From: Candidatus Mycalebacterium zealandia
Lineage (GTDB): Bacteria; Desulfobacterota_D; UBA1144; Nemesobacterales; Mycalebacteriaceae
Direction: 5' to 3'
DNA length: 64,000 nucleotides
Assembly: GCA_014075295.1 (NCBI GenBank)
Contig: CP046180.1
Location: forward strand, 248,001-312,000
Shown: positions 42,644-51,753 of the stretch, one piece after another
How the letters are laid out: the number at the start of each line of letters is the position of its first letter
How positions within the stretch are numbered: the first letter of the stretch is position 1
The notes under the pieces: model-generated
Databases searched by the model: none
Seen by the model: the letters and a program-made list of their open reading frames with translations, nothing else
What the model was told of the DNA's origin: nothing
Program-made: the position numbers and the translations under genes

Positions 42644-43353
42644 TTTTCCGTCTCCATATTTTTCACTACGGTCTCGGCGAGGGCAAAGTCCGCGCGCGTG
42701 GTGATTTTCATATTGAGTCTGCTTGAAGCCACAATGACGGCGGGCGTTTTGCTTCCTTCGAAAAGCGCGGTTTCATCAGTAATTTTTCCGGGGTTGCCTG
42801 AAAAGTTTTCATACGCGCCAGAGAGCAAATCGCGCCTGAACGCCTGAGGTGTTTGAATGCGCCAAACATCTTTGCGCTCCAGATTTCCCGAAACGCGGAG
42901 AATATCCGGATTTTGCTTGTCTTTCCCCGTCAACTTGATTGAGTCGTCAAGTGAAATCGCCGCGGTTGACGCTCCGAATTTAATCGCGGCGCTAACGCAC
43001 CGCTCTATCAGTTGCTTTTCAACAAACGGCCTTGCCGCGTCATGAAACACAACCGCTTTGCTCTTTTCGCTCGCGGCATAAAATCCCGCCCGCGCCGACT
43101 CAAAACGGGTTTTACCTCCGGTGATTACAGCCGCTTTTCCGCCCGTCCATTTTTGAGATATTTCCCGTGCCTCTTCCATTTTGCCCGCCGGCGCGACGAT
43201 TATAATTTCGCTTACAGTTTCGCAGGACGCGAAAGTTCGCAAACTTCGCGCAAGAACGGGCTTGCCCCCCAACAGGGCGAACTGTTTGCGTTCTCCGGCT
43301 CGTTTTCCCTCTCCTGCCGCGAGAATGACCGCCGAAGCACGAAAATTTGCCAT
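42640..43353 (-). CDS. ispD: 2-C-methyl-D-erythritol 4-phosphate cytidylyltransferase
   Basis: A 237-aa MEP-pathway enzyme making CDP-methylerythritol. The CTP-binding loop is ILAAGEGKRAGERKQFALLGG, with HDAARPFV and RIQTPQAFRRDLL later. No ribosome site precedes the ATG, and an extended -10 box ends seven bases upstream, so the message is probably leaderless. It is the first gene of ispD-ispF-comEC. Confidence 0.96.
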   Translation of the reverse strand: MANFRASAVILAAGEGKRAGERKQFALLGGKPVLARSLRTFASCETVSEIIIVAPAGKMEEAREISQKWTGGKAAVITGGKTRFESARAGFYAASEKSKAVVFHDAARPFVEKQLIERCVSAAIKFGASTAAISLDDSIKLTGKDKQNPDILRVSGNLERKDVWRIQTPQAFRRDLLSGAYENFSGNPGKITDETALFEGSKTPAVIVASSRLNMKITTRADFALAETVVKNMETEK

Positions 43354-43360
43354 AGGGGAA

Positions 43361-43389
43361 AGTATATCAGTATCAATACCGCTTGAAAA
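43361..43389 (-). promoter_or_regulatory. Promoter of ispD-ispF-comEC
   Basis: On the minus strand TTTTCA (43389-43384), 17 bases, then TGA-TATACT, an extended -10 (43366-43361). The start site would fall at the ATG (43353). Confidence 0.5.
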
Positions 43390-43434
43390 AACGGAGGCGA
43401 ATAATCATAATAAGCGGCGGAAACAGGAGCATAA

Positions 43435-44172
43435 TTGAAGGTTCAAACCCTTGCCAGCGGCAGTTCAGGAAACTGCACTTTTATAGACAGTGGTAGCGCG
43501 AAAATTCTTGTTGACGCAGGTATCAGCGCGAGGCAAATCTCGGAGCGTCTCAAATCGGTCGGGGCGCAAGTCAGTGAGTTAAGCGGCGTCATCGTCAGCC
43601 ACGAGCATCAGGATCACACAAAAGCGATAACCGCTTTGCCGGTTCCGGTTTATGTTTCATCCCGCACACGACATTTGTGGAGCGGCGTGGAAGATTTGCG
43701 GGAGTTTCGCACGGACGAAGCTTTTAGTGTGGGCGACATTCTCATAACGCCTTTCCCAGTTCCGCACGATGCGGTTGACCCGGTCGGGTTTGCTATTGAG
43801 GCGGGTGGCAAAAAGGTGGGAATTGTTACCGATCTAGGGTCTGAAACCGAACTAGTTCTTGAACAGCTCAGCGATTGCGACATGCTCATCATAGAGTCCA
43901 ACCACGACGAGGGACGGCTTCTCACGGGGCGTTATCCTCTTGAGTTGAAACAGAGAGTCGCCGGGCGGCTGGGGCATTTATCAAACCGCCAGTGTTCGCG
44001 GTTGCTTGAGAGTGTCGTGCACGGTAATCTGCGTTTTGTTGTTCTCGCGCACCTGAGCGAGAGAAACAACCTGCCGCGTCTGGCGTTGGACGCCGCGCGC
44101 AGGGCGGTAAAAGGTTTTTCCGCGTCTCTTCACATCGCACCAAAAAATTGCGGGGAGGTTTTTGTGCTTTGA
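43435..44172 (+). CDS. MBL-fold metallohydrolase (YycJ/WalJ-like)
   Basis: A 245-aa metallo-beta-lactamase-fold protein. The metal motif is SHEHQDH (HxHxDH), preceded by LASGSSGNC and followed by FPVPHDAVDPVGF and GIVTDLG. The ensemble resembles YycJ/WalJ exonuclease-like proteins connected with DNA repair and cell-wall regulation in Firmicutes. The start is TTG with AGGAG five bases before. The stop overlaps the purB start (TTGA). Confidence 0.85.
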   Translation: MKVQTLASGSSGNCTFIDSGSAKILVDAGISARQISERLKSVGAQVSELSGVIVSHEHQDHTKAITALPVPVYVSSRTRHLWSGVEDLREFRTDEAFSVGDILITPFPVPHDAVDPVGFAIEAGGKKVGIVTDLGSETELVLEQLSDCDMLIIESNHDEGRLLTGRYPLELKQRVAGRLGHLSNRQCSRLLESVVHGNLRFVVLAHLSERNNLPRLALDAARRAVKGFSASLHIAPKNCGEVFVL

Positions 44173-45461
44173 TTTCACGATACAGCCGGAAGGAAATGGT
44201 GGAAATTTGGAGCGACAATTCGCGATACGCGCGGTGGCTTGAAGTTGAGTTGGCTGTCTGCGGGGCATGGAGCCGGAAGGGGAAAATACCGCGCGCCGCG
44301 CTTGCGGACATCAGAAAAAAAGCCGCTTTTGACGAAAAAAGAATCTCCAAACTTGAAAAGGATTTGAAGCACGATGTTCTGGCGTTTCTTACTTGCGTTT
44401 CTGAAAAAGTCGGCAAAAACGCCCGCTACATTCATATGGGCATAACCTCGTCCGATGTGCTGGACACCGCATTCGCGCTCCAATTGAAAGCCGCGTCCAC
44501 AATCATCCTCAAAGACATGGGTGATGTGATGAAGGTTCTCAAAAAACTCGCTCTGCATCACAAAAAAACACCTATGATTGGGCGCTCTCACGGCGTTCAC
44601 GCCGAACCGAAAACTCTGGGGCTGGTTTTCGCTCTGTGGTATGACGAAATGGGGCGCAACCTTGAAAGAATGAAACGCGCCGCCGCGGGCGTGAGCGTGG
44701 GAATGATGTCGGGCCCCGTCGGAACTTATTCAAGCGTTCCGCCCGAAGTTGAAAAAATAGCCTGCCGCGAGCTGGGCTTGAAGCCCGCCGCCATCTCCAC
44801 GCAGATAATCCACCGCGACATACACGCGGAGTATTTTCTGTGCCTTTCGCTTATTGCCGCCGCGATTGAAAGAATCGCAACCGAGATACGCCATTTTCAG
44901 CGAACCGAAGTGCTTGAAATGGAAGAACCGTTCGCAAGCGGTCAGAAGGGGTCTTCGGCGATGCCGCACAAGAAAAACCCCATTCTGTCTGAAAATCTTT
45001 GCGGGCTTGCGAGGGTTGTGAGGTCTCACTCCGCCGCCGCGCTTGAAAACATCGCGCTGTGGCACGAAAGAGACATAAGCCATTCTTCGGTTGAAAGGGT
45101 TATCGCTCCGGACGGGACGATTTTGATTGACTTTATGCTCGCGCGGCTCAAAACCCTGCTGGAAGGGCTTGTTGTTCACAAAGACCGCCTCGCGCAGAAT
45201 ATGGATTTAACGAAAGGGCTTGTGTTTTCGCACAAGGTTTTGCTGAAGATTATAGACACGGGCGTTTCGCGCGAGAAGGCGTATAAAATAGTTCAGAGAA
45301 ACGCGATGAAGTGCTGGGAGAAAAAGACGGACTTCCGCGCAATTCTGAAAGAGGATGCAGAGTTGAAACGCGTTCTTTCTTCGCGGGAGGTTGACGCCTG
45401 TTTTGATATTTCGGAGGACTTTCAACATATTGACGCTATTTTCAAAAGGGTTTTCGGCTGA
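44169..45461 (+). CDS. purB: Adenylosuccinate lyase
   Basis: A 430-aa fumarase/aspartase-superfamily enzyme acting twice in purine synthesis (SAICAR to AICAR and adenylosuccinate to AMP). It opens ISRYSRKEMVEIWSD; the signature GQKGSSAMPHKKNP holds the catalytic serine loop, and HMGITSSDVLDTA is present. The frame is open further upstream, but TTG 44169 gives the usual PurB N-terminus and overlaps the preceding stop. Confidence 0.96.
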   Translation: MISRYSRKEMVEIWSDNSRYARWLEVELAVCGAWSRKGKIPRAALADIRKKAAFDEKRISKLEKDLKHDVLAFLTCVSEKVGKNARYIHMGITSSDVLDTAFALQLKAASTIILKDMGDVMKVLKKLALHHKKTPMIGRSHGVHAEPKTLGLVFALWYDEMGRNLERMKRAAAGVSVGMMSGPVGTYSSVPPEVEKIACRELGLKPAAISTQIIHRDIHAEYFLCLSLIAAAIERIATEIRHFQRTEVLEMEEPFASGQKGSSAMPHKKNPILSENLCGLARVVRSHSAAALENIALWHERDISHSSVERVIAPDGTILIDFMLARLKTLLEGLVVHKDRLAQNMDLTKGLVFSHKVLLKIIDTGVSREKAYKIVQRNAMKCWEKKTDFRAILKEDAELKRVLSSREVDACFDISEDFQHIDAIFKRVFG

Positions 45462-45471
45462 CTTTCGGCGC

Positions 45472-46464
45472 GTGAAGATTTTTTTATTCTCGGTTTTTCT
45501 CTGTCTGACCGTGCTTTCATGCGGCGGGCAGAGCGATGAGGACTTGCGCGAAAAGGCGGATGCCGCCGCGCAATTTTTTGCCGGAACATTTTCGCTTTTC
45601 ATTCCGGATGGGTACACCGTCAGGGCGGAAAATGTCAGAGACAAAGGAGACGGATTTACGGGCGGAGTGTTTGTTGTAAAGTCGCCAGACGGCTACGAGG
45701 CGAATATTCCCGCCGTGCCTTTTCTTCTCACGCCGGACGGACGGCGTATTGTCCTTGAAGCGCACGGACCTTTTGATGAGGACGATTTGAATGACTCTCA
45801 AGTTCCCGGCTTCAAAGTCGCGCCGCAGTCTTTCACGGGCGCGCCACTGTTGCTTGTGTCATCTGACGGGCGTGTGATTGCGGGGAACAGGATTCTTGAC
45901 ACGGCTGTTGATTATGCGGCTGAAAATATGAAAAAAATCTCCCTTGATGAAACCGCCGTTCTCGGCGACCCGGGCGCGCCGGTTGTGATTGTGGAGTTTT
46001 CGGATTTTCAATGTTCTTATTGCCGTAACTCGTCCGGAGTTTTGAAAAAAATTCTGGACGAATACAACGGCTATGTGAAGGTTGTTTACAAGCAATTTCC
46101 GCTTGATTTTCACAACTGGGCTTACGAGGCGGCTGAGGCGTCATACTGTTTTATGCGGTTAGGCGGCAATGAGGCGTTCGGGTTTTTTCACGATGAGGTT
46201 TTCGCCGCGCAGGGGGAGATAACAAAAGACAATCACAAAGGGTTATTTGCCGCCCTCGCCGTGAAGGCGGGACTTAACGCCGGCAAGTTCGCGCAGTGCG
46301 TAGAGCAGTCCGAAACGGCAGATTTGGTTGAGAGGGACGTAGCCGAAGCGTTTTCTTTGCAGGTGGACGGAACACCCGCGTTTTTTGTGGACGGTTTGAG
46401 GGTTCCCAACGACCCCGGGCTTTTGAGAAAAGCGATTGAAATGCGCCTTTCACGCATAAAATAA
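45472..46464 (+). CDS. DsbA-like thioredoxin-fold lipoprotein
   Basis: A 330-aa exported protein. The N-terminus is a lipoprotein-type signal ending VLSC (Cys18), so it is probably membrane-anchored in the periplasm. Residues about 45-150 form an unassigned domain. From about 160 a DsbA/thioredoxin_4 domain follows, with FSDFQCSYC (CxxC) and the cis-Pro segment VDGTPAFFVDG. It probably oxidises, reduces or isomerises disulfides. The GTG at 45472 is chosen because it begins the signal sequence; the open frame upstream lies in purB. Confidence 0.85.
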   Translation: MKIFLFSVFLCLTVLSCGGQSDEDLREKADAAAQFFAGTFSLFIPDGYTVRAENVRDKGDGFTGGVFVVKSPDGYEANIPAVPFLLTPDGRRIVLEAHGPFDEDDLNDSQVPGFKVAPQSFTGAPLLLVSSDGRVIAGNRILDTAVDYAAENMKKISLDETAVLGDPGAPVVIVEFSDFQCSYCRNSSGVLKKILDEYNGYVKVVYKQFPLDFHNWAYEAAEASYCFMRLGGNEAFGFFHDEVFAAQGEITKDNHKGLFAALAVKAGLNAGKFAQCVEQSETADLVERDVAEAFSLQVDGTPAFFVDGLRVPNDPGLLRKAIEMRLSRIK

Positions 46465-46470
46465 CTGGAT

Positions 46471-47676
46471 ATGGATTTTATAAACGAGGCAAGCGAGACG
46501 GTTGCTGGCGCGGCGGCGGATATCAAGGCTTGGGAGGCTGCTCATCTGGAAAAGGTTTTTGTGCCGTTTTACTCCTCGGCGGACATCAGGATTTCATCAA
46601 ACAAAGCCGCCGTGGTGGACACAAACATCTTTCCCGCCGGTTTCAACAACCTCTCTCCCGAATTCCGCGACCGGCTCGGGCTCCTCATCAGGGACGCCAT
46701 TTCGCGAAAATATCCCGGCACTGGCAAACTCCTTGTGATTCCGGAAATCCACGCGCGCAATCCGCATTACTGGGAGAATGTGAAGACGCTTGAAGAGGTT
46801 TTGCGCGCGCGCGGTTTTGAGGTCAAAGTCGGTTTTGTTGACGATGAGATTAAGCGCGGCGCGGTGTCTGTGGCGGCTTCGGGGGGTGGAACGGTTGAGG
46901 TTGTCAAAGCCGCGAGGGACGGAGCGAAAATCTCCGCCGCCGGTTTTGTTCCGGACGTGGTTTTGCTCAACAATGATTTTTCCAATGACTGCCCCACGAT
47001 TTTGCGCGACATAGAGCAGCCCGTTTTGCCTCCGGTGGAAATCGGCTGGCATTCCCGCAGAAAGGACGTGCATTTTGAGTTTTATAACTCGCTCGCCCGC
47101 GAAGCGGCGGCGGTTTGCAAAATTGACCCCGCGATTATTTCTATTGAGACGCGCCTAATTGAGGATGTGGATTTTGACGAGTCCGAAGACAGGGAAAGGG
47201 TTGCCCTTGTGGCTGATGAAATGGCGGGGACCGTGCCGGCCGGGCCGCTTCTTTTTGTGAAAAGCAACAACGGCACTTACGGAATGTCGGTTGTCGCGGT
47301 TTCAGGCGGGGACGCGATTAGAAATATGAACGCGGAAAACAGAAAGAAGATGCGAGCCGGAAAGTCAAAAAAGCCTAGCGGGCAAATTGTTATTCAGGAG
47401 GGAGTTGAGACCGTTTTGCGCACCGATGAAGGCATGCCTGCGGAGCCGGTTCTGTATATGGTGGAAACCGAAGTGGCGGGCGCGTTTTACCGCACCAACT
47501 CAAAGAAAAGCGCGGCGGAGAACCTGAACTCGTCGGGAATGGAATTCAGGCAATTTCCCGATTGCGTCAAGGATTTGAGAAATATCCCCGAACTACTGTC
47601 GCTGTGCGCGAAAATCGCCGCCCTCGCCGCGGGTTATGAGATTGAAAAAGTTATGCTTGAAGGCGGATGTGAGTGA
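46471..47676 (+). CDS. gshA: Glutamate-cysteine ligase, GshA type of acidithiobacilli and relatives
   Basis: A 401-aa protein matching the PF08886-type glutamate-cysteine ligase, first step of glutathione synthesis. Distinctive stretches are VDTNIFPAGFNNL, EIHARNPHYWENV, FVKSNNGTYGMSV and VIQEGV. It is a little shorter than the 430-440 aa I remember for the family, and its end touches the second accessory island, so the C-terminus could be trimmed. It follows a thioredoxin-fold protein by six bases, suggesting a thiol-redox theme. Confidence 0.82.
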   Translation: MDFINEASETVAGAAADIKAWEAAHLEKVFVPFYSSADIRISSNKAAVVDTNIFPAGFNNLSPEFRDRLGLLIRDAISRKYPGTGKLLVIPEIHARNPHYWENVKTLEEVLRARGFEVKVGFVDDEIKRGAVSVAASGGGTVEVVKAARDGAKISAAGFVPDVVLLNNDFSNDCPTILRDIEQPVLPPVEIGWHSRRKDVHFEFYNSLAREAAAVCKIDPAIISIETRLIEDVDFDESEDRERVALVADEMAGTVPAGPLLFVKSNNGTYGMSVVAVSGGDAIRNMNAENRKKMRAGKSKKPSGQIVIQEGVETVLRTDEGMPAEPVLYMVETEVAGAFYRTNSKKSAAENLNSSGMEFRQFPDCVKDLRNIPELLSLCAKIAALAAGYEIEKVMLEGGCE

Positions 47677-47724
47677 TTTTGCCTACACGGATTTGGTTGG
47701 TATTATCAAGAAATTGACAAAAAA

Positions 47725-48102
47725 ATGAACCCTTGGATACAAATGAGCATTGACTACGCTAACCAGCGCAGTTATTTGGATGACCTATTTACTGTTTATC
47801 CGACAATCCCCGACGGTATTCATAAAATAAACCCGAAAATATGGGATGACGTAGAAAAGTCGTTTGTAAAACAAGACAATGTTGCGCTTGTTGAAGCGTC
47901 ATCAAACGAAGGAGATTTGGTGTTGGATTGTTTCGCGGGGTCGGAGACAACTCTTGTAGCCGCACAATCTCTCAACCGCAATTGGATTGGAATTGACGAG
48001 TCTGAATCGGCAATCAAAGTTATCAGGAAAAGAATGAAAAACTTGCCGAACAGTCTTTCTTCAATGGTTGAATATGAGTTTTTGAAGAAAAAAGGGGGGT
48101 AA
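47725..48102 (+). pseudogene. C-terminal remnant of a DNA methyltransferase with altered SAM motif
   Basis: The last ~60 residues read EASSNEGDLVLDCFAGSETT, then LVAAQSLNRNWIGIDESE: motif I and neighbours of beta-class adenine/cytosine-N4 methylases (type III Mod-like). Motif I should be FxGxG, but the last glycine is glutamate. The recognition and DPPY parts are missing, so it is a dead fragment. A 19-codon stretch ending ATGA just before it (47669-47728) has no clear meaning. Confidence 0.65.
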
Positions 48103-48143
48103 TGTCTCCCATTTGAGCAAAGAGTAACAATTTTCACAAATCA

Positions 48144-49943
48144 ATGCTTCACGAGAGAATCAAAGAATACCTTGAAAAATTGGACAGAGAAAAAAATCCT
48201 CTGGAAAATTTACATGGAGAAAATGCTTTTTCTCACGAGATGAAGAAAATTCTTGATGGACTCAAACCCTACAAACCCAGCAAGGAAGATCAAATAGAAA
48301 TACAATCCTTTGACTTCACGGAAGCCTATAGAACCCAAGATTCTGGTTGGACAACTTACTATGGGTCAATGCTTTCCACCTATAGGTCAATGTTTTCCAC
48401 GCCAGAATATGAATATCCTGACATTAATAATATAGACGAACAATATTTAGATTATTGGTCAGAAAGAGCAAGGCAGGCTCAAAACCCTGTTTTGTCGGCA
48501 AGATATGCAGATTTAGTTGTCAATTTTTCCCCGATGGTTTTGAGTGAAAAAGCGGACATTGAAATGTTTCGGAAAGTAATTGACTCAAATATACAAATCT
48601 GTGAAAACCTTTTAGCAATTGACATTGATTGCAAAAAGAAAATAGAAAGAGCGTTGTTTTTGTCAACTTTTATAAAAGATGAGAGACGAATATTAAGAGC
48701 AAAGAAAGCAACAATCGATCTCGAGAAAAAAATTTCAGTAGATGACAAACCAAGTCTTTGGGGTTTTTCTTTTCGGTTGCTTTTGCTGGAATTTCCGAAA
48801 AAAGTTAAGTGTACGAAACAGGAAGAGAAAGAACTGGTGGAAGAACTCGAAGGAAGACTTAAAAGAGCAGAGAAAAATAGAATGATTGTAGAGTGTGCCA
48901 CCACACCCCTTGCGGAGTATTATCACAAACAAAAAGATGAACAAAACCTCATGCGTGTTTTGGGTGTTTTGGAGAACATGCTCAAAACGGACGAATATAT
49001 CAATTCCTCCCATTTGTTAATATTAGGTGCCTACGAACAACTTCGAGAAACATATGGGAGGTACGCCAGCAGTTTTTCAAAAGCAAAGGAGTCGGAAAAT
49101 AGAATTTTGCAAGAGATGAGTCGGTTTGATTTAGACGAGAAAAAATCCCTTAAGGTAGTATCCGCAGAAACAACAATAGATAGGAAAGAAATTGATGATA
49201 ATCTTAAGAGGATTTTTGGTGAACATGAAGAGCGTAGCCTGCCTGAAGTTTTACAAATGGTTGTAATACAGAGTTTGCCACGAAAAGAAAATGAAGAAAA
49301 GTATTTCAACGATATTTCGAAACAATCTCCTTTGGAACTTATTATTCCGAAAAATATACTCTCAGATGAAGGCTTCAGTATTGGCAAGGCTAATTCTTTT
49401 GACCAGAACTTTCTTTTGCATGCTGTACAAGGAGTACAATTTGCCTCGTTAATTTCTAGGTTTGCAATTGATAAGCTCAAAGAGAAATTTTCCAGAGAAG
49501 AAACTTTTGATTATTTAACTAACTCAATGCTTTTTGAAAAAGAAAATAAAAATTATTTAAAAAAAGCAGTTTTTTCATATTGGGATGGTGATTATCTTGT
49601 TTCTTCGCATTTTTTCATTCCTTTAATAGAAAGTGGTATTAGAGAGTTAATTAAGAGATGCAACGGTGTAGTGTTGAAACCAAATCAAATTGGCGGATAC
49701 GAATGTGTTTCGCTGTCTAGCTTGCTCGGAAATTGCGAGTACGAGAAAGATCTCAACCAAATCTTTGCCTTTTTTGGCAAAGATGTGGTGTTTTATTTGA
49801 AATTGATACTTACAGAGAGGCTTGGATTGAATTTGAGGAATGATTTTGCACACGGACTAGTAAAAGAAAAATTTGGCAAGAGAGAAACTTCAGACATATT
49901 ATTTTGTGTTTTGTCTTTAATGTCTTTTCTTAAGGAAAAGTAA
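48144..49943 (+). CDS. DUF4209 (RNxxxHG, HEPN-like) protein
   Basis: A 599-aa, mainly helical, AT-rich gene (33% G+C in the line at 48661). The C-terminus carries RNDFAHG (R565-H570), the RNxxxHG motif that defines DUF4209 and resembles the Rx4-6H catalytic motif of HEPN RNases. It is preceded by FFIPLIESGIRELIKRC. The first 450 residues are charged helices with no known domain. No ribosome site is clear. Next to a methylase remnant, it looks like cargo of a decayed defence island; antiphage activity is inference. Confidence 0.75.
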   Translation: MLHERIKEYLEKLDREKNPLENLHGENAFSHEMKKILDGLKPYKPSKEDQIEIQSFDFTEAYRTQDSGWTTYYGSMLSTYRSMFSTPEYEYPDINNIDEQYLDYWSERARQAQNPVLSARYADLVVNFSPMVLSEKADIEMFRKVIDSNIQICENLLAIDIDCKKKIERALFLSTFIKDERRILRAKKATIDLEKKISVDDKPSLWGFSFRLLLLEFPKKVKCTKQEEKELVEELEGRLKRAEKNRMIVECATTPLAEYYHKQKDEQNLMRVLGVLENMLKTDEYINSSHLLILGAYEQLRETYGRYASSFSKAKESENRILQEMSRFDLDEKKSLKVVSAETTIDRKEIDDNLKRIFGEHEERSLPEVLQMVVIQSLPRKENEEKYFNDISKQSPLELIIPKNILSDEGFSIGKANSFDQNFLLHAVQGVQFASLISRFAIDKLKEKFSREETFDYLTNSMLFEKENKNYLKKAVFSYWDGDYLVSSHFFIPLIESGIRELIKRCNGVVLKPNQIGGYECVSLSSLLGNCEYEKDLNQIFAFFGKDVVFYLKLILTERLGLNLRNDFAHGLVKEKFGKRETSDILFCVLSLMSFLKEK

Positions 49944-49971
49944 TATCAGCGAATGCATTGTTTATTTTCCC

Positions 49972-51669
49972 TCACCCCACTGCAACCGCTTTGTTATACG
50001 CCTCAATCACGTCGCGCCGCGACAAAATTCCCACAAGTTTTTTCGACCCTCTCGCTTCCACAACGGGAAGAATTTCAGCGGGTTTTTGACCGAGAATTTT
50101 GACCACTTCATAAAGATTGTCGTCCGGGCAGACGGTCGTAACATCCAGAGTGGCAAACTCCTTGACGAGTAGCAAGTCTTTCAAATCCTCCTGAAAAAGC
50201 CACTGGCGGAAGTCCTGAATTGAAACAATGCCGGACAGCCCGCCGTCAGAGTTCACAATGGGGAATGTTGTGAATTTGCTTCCCGGTAAATCCTCAATCA
50301 GTTTTCGCAAACTTGTGTTTTCGTCAATGGTCTCAATGGTTGTTCTCATCACGTCCCGCACGCGCAGGGAGTGCAGACTCTCATTCTCTATGCCGCTTAT
50401 TTCCACGCCCTCTTTTTTGAGTTCAAGAGCCTCTATGGAGCCGCCGGACAGAGAGCGGGCGATAGTCCAGCTTGTTACAACGCAAACCATCGCGGGCACA
50501 ATGAGGTGGTAGGTGTGGGTCAGTTCCAGGATCAGAAATATGGAGGTGAGCGGCGCGTGAGTGATTGCCGCCAGAAACGCGCCCATGCCTACCGTTGCGC
50601 ACACGGGCGCGATGCCTGCGGGTGTGGACGTGACGGCCGCCATCGCTTTTGAAAACGCTCCTCCCGTTGCTGCGCCCATGAATATCGCGGGAGCGAAAAG
50701 CCCTCCGGGCCAGCCCGAACCGACTGTTACGCAAGTTGCGAGCGGTTTAAGAAGCAGTATTGCCGCGAGCGCGAAAAGTGTTGTGTTGCCCGTGAGAATT
50801 TTCCGCACATGCTCGTAGCCGTTGCCGAGCACCTCGGGCAGCAGAAGGGCTATGCAGCCGAGAATGGCGGCTCCTAAAAAAAGCCGTATTTTAGCGTCTC
50901 CGATTTTTTGAAACAGGTTTTCGGTCGTGGAAAACATCTTGATGAAGCCCGCCGCGAGGAGCCCCGTAACTATTCCCAGAGGGAGATAGAAAACCGCGAG
51001 GTCGCTCAGACTGAAAGCCGAAAACCCCGGCATGTCAAAAAGAGGCGTACTGCCTTTGAGGAAATATGAAATTGCGGTCGCGGACGCAGACGATATAACA
51101 ATGGGAATAAAAGTTGCCGAGCGCAGATTTCTAAGCAGCACGATTTCCTCGCTGAACATCACGCCCGTGATAGGGGCGTTGAAAGTCGCCGCGATTGCCG
51201 CCGCCGTTCCGCACGCTATAAAGGTGCGTATGTTTGACTTGGAAAGCCGCATGCGTCCGCCGACCGCGCTACCTATGGCTCCACCCGTTTGCGCTATCGG
51301 TCCCTCCTGACCCGCCGAGCCGCCGAAGCCCAGTGTTATGATGGACGCGAGAGCTCTCACAATCGCTTCGCGCCCCCGAACAATTCCGCTTCCGAGGTTT
51401 ATGTGTTCAATGAAACGGGGGAATCCGAAGCCCAGCAGATCTTTCGGCGCGAAAGGGATTTTTGAAACCGCGATAAGCAGAGCGGCGCCCGCAAAAAGCG
51501 GCGCAAATAACCACAGTCCGCGCTCAAAAAACGGCTGAACCGCACCATTGTAAATCTCCTCGTAAAAAGCCGTGAAAAGATAGTTTACGCCGCCAGCCGC
51601 GATTCCTATGACAAGAGCGCCGATTATAAGAAGGGTTTGCTCTCTGGAGAGAGAGCCGTTTTTTTTCAT
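49972..51669 (-). CDS. ClC-family chloride channel/antiporter with CBS domains
   Basis: A 565-aa ClC protein. The anion-path motifs are GSAGQEGPIAQ (the gating glutamate is in QEGP) and GSGWPGGLFAPAIFMG. The usual first filter GSGIP is replaced by something like GFGFP near residue 80, so chloride selectivity is uncertain. Two CBS domains (about 440-560) likely sense adenine nucleotides. The ribosome site GGGG is six bases before the ATG. It is divergent from the antiporter. Confidence 0.9.
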   Translation of the reverse strand: MKKNGSLSREQTLLIIGALVIGIAAGGVNYLFTAFYEEIYNGAVQPFFERGLWLFAPLFAGAALLIAVSKIPFAPKDLLGFGFPRFIEHINLGSGIVRGREAIVRALASIITLGFGGSAGQEGPIAQTGGAIGSAVGGRMRLSKSNIRTFIACGTAAAIAATFNAPITGVMFSEEIVLLRNLRSATFIPIVISSASATAISYFLKGSTPLFDMPGFSAFSLSDLAVFYLPLGIVTGLLAAGFIKMFSTTENLFQKIGDAKIRLFLGAAILGCIALLLPEVLGNGYEHVRKILTGNTTLFALAAILLLKPLATCVTVGSGWPGGLFAPAIFMGAATGGAFSKAMAAVTSTPAGIAPVCATVGMGAFLAAITHAPLTSIFLILELTHTYHLIVPAMVCVVTSWTIARSLSGGSIEALELKKEGVEISGIENESLHSLRVRDVMRTTIETIDENTSLRKLIEDLPGSKFTTFPIVNSDGGLSGIVSIQDFRQWLFQEDLKDLLLVKEFATLDVTTVCPDDNLYEVVKILGQKPAEILPVVEARGSKKLVGILSRRDVIEAYNKAVAVG

Positions 51670-51686
51670 TTAAACCCCGTTCGGGT

Positions 51687-51716
51687 TTGACAGTAAAGCG
51701 TATTGATATGTAAAGT
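51687..51716 (+). promoter_or_regulatory. Candidate promoter of the antiporter and ATP synthase genes
   Basis: A perfect TTGACA (51687-51692), 18 bases, then TAAAGT (51711-51716), upstream of the antiporter ATG at 51754. As only 22 bases separate the antiporter from atpF, this promoter may also drive the ATP synthase genes. Confidence 0.45.
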
Positions 51717-51753
51717 CTGTGCCAGTGTTTCCCTTCTTTGGGCCGAAAGTTCC

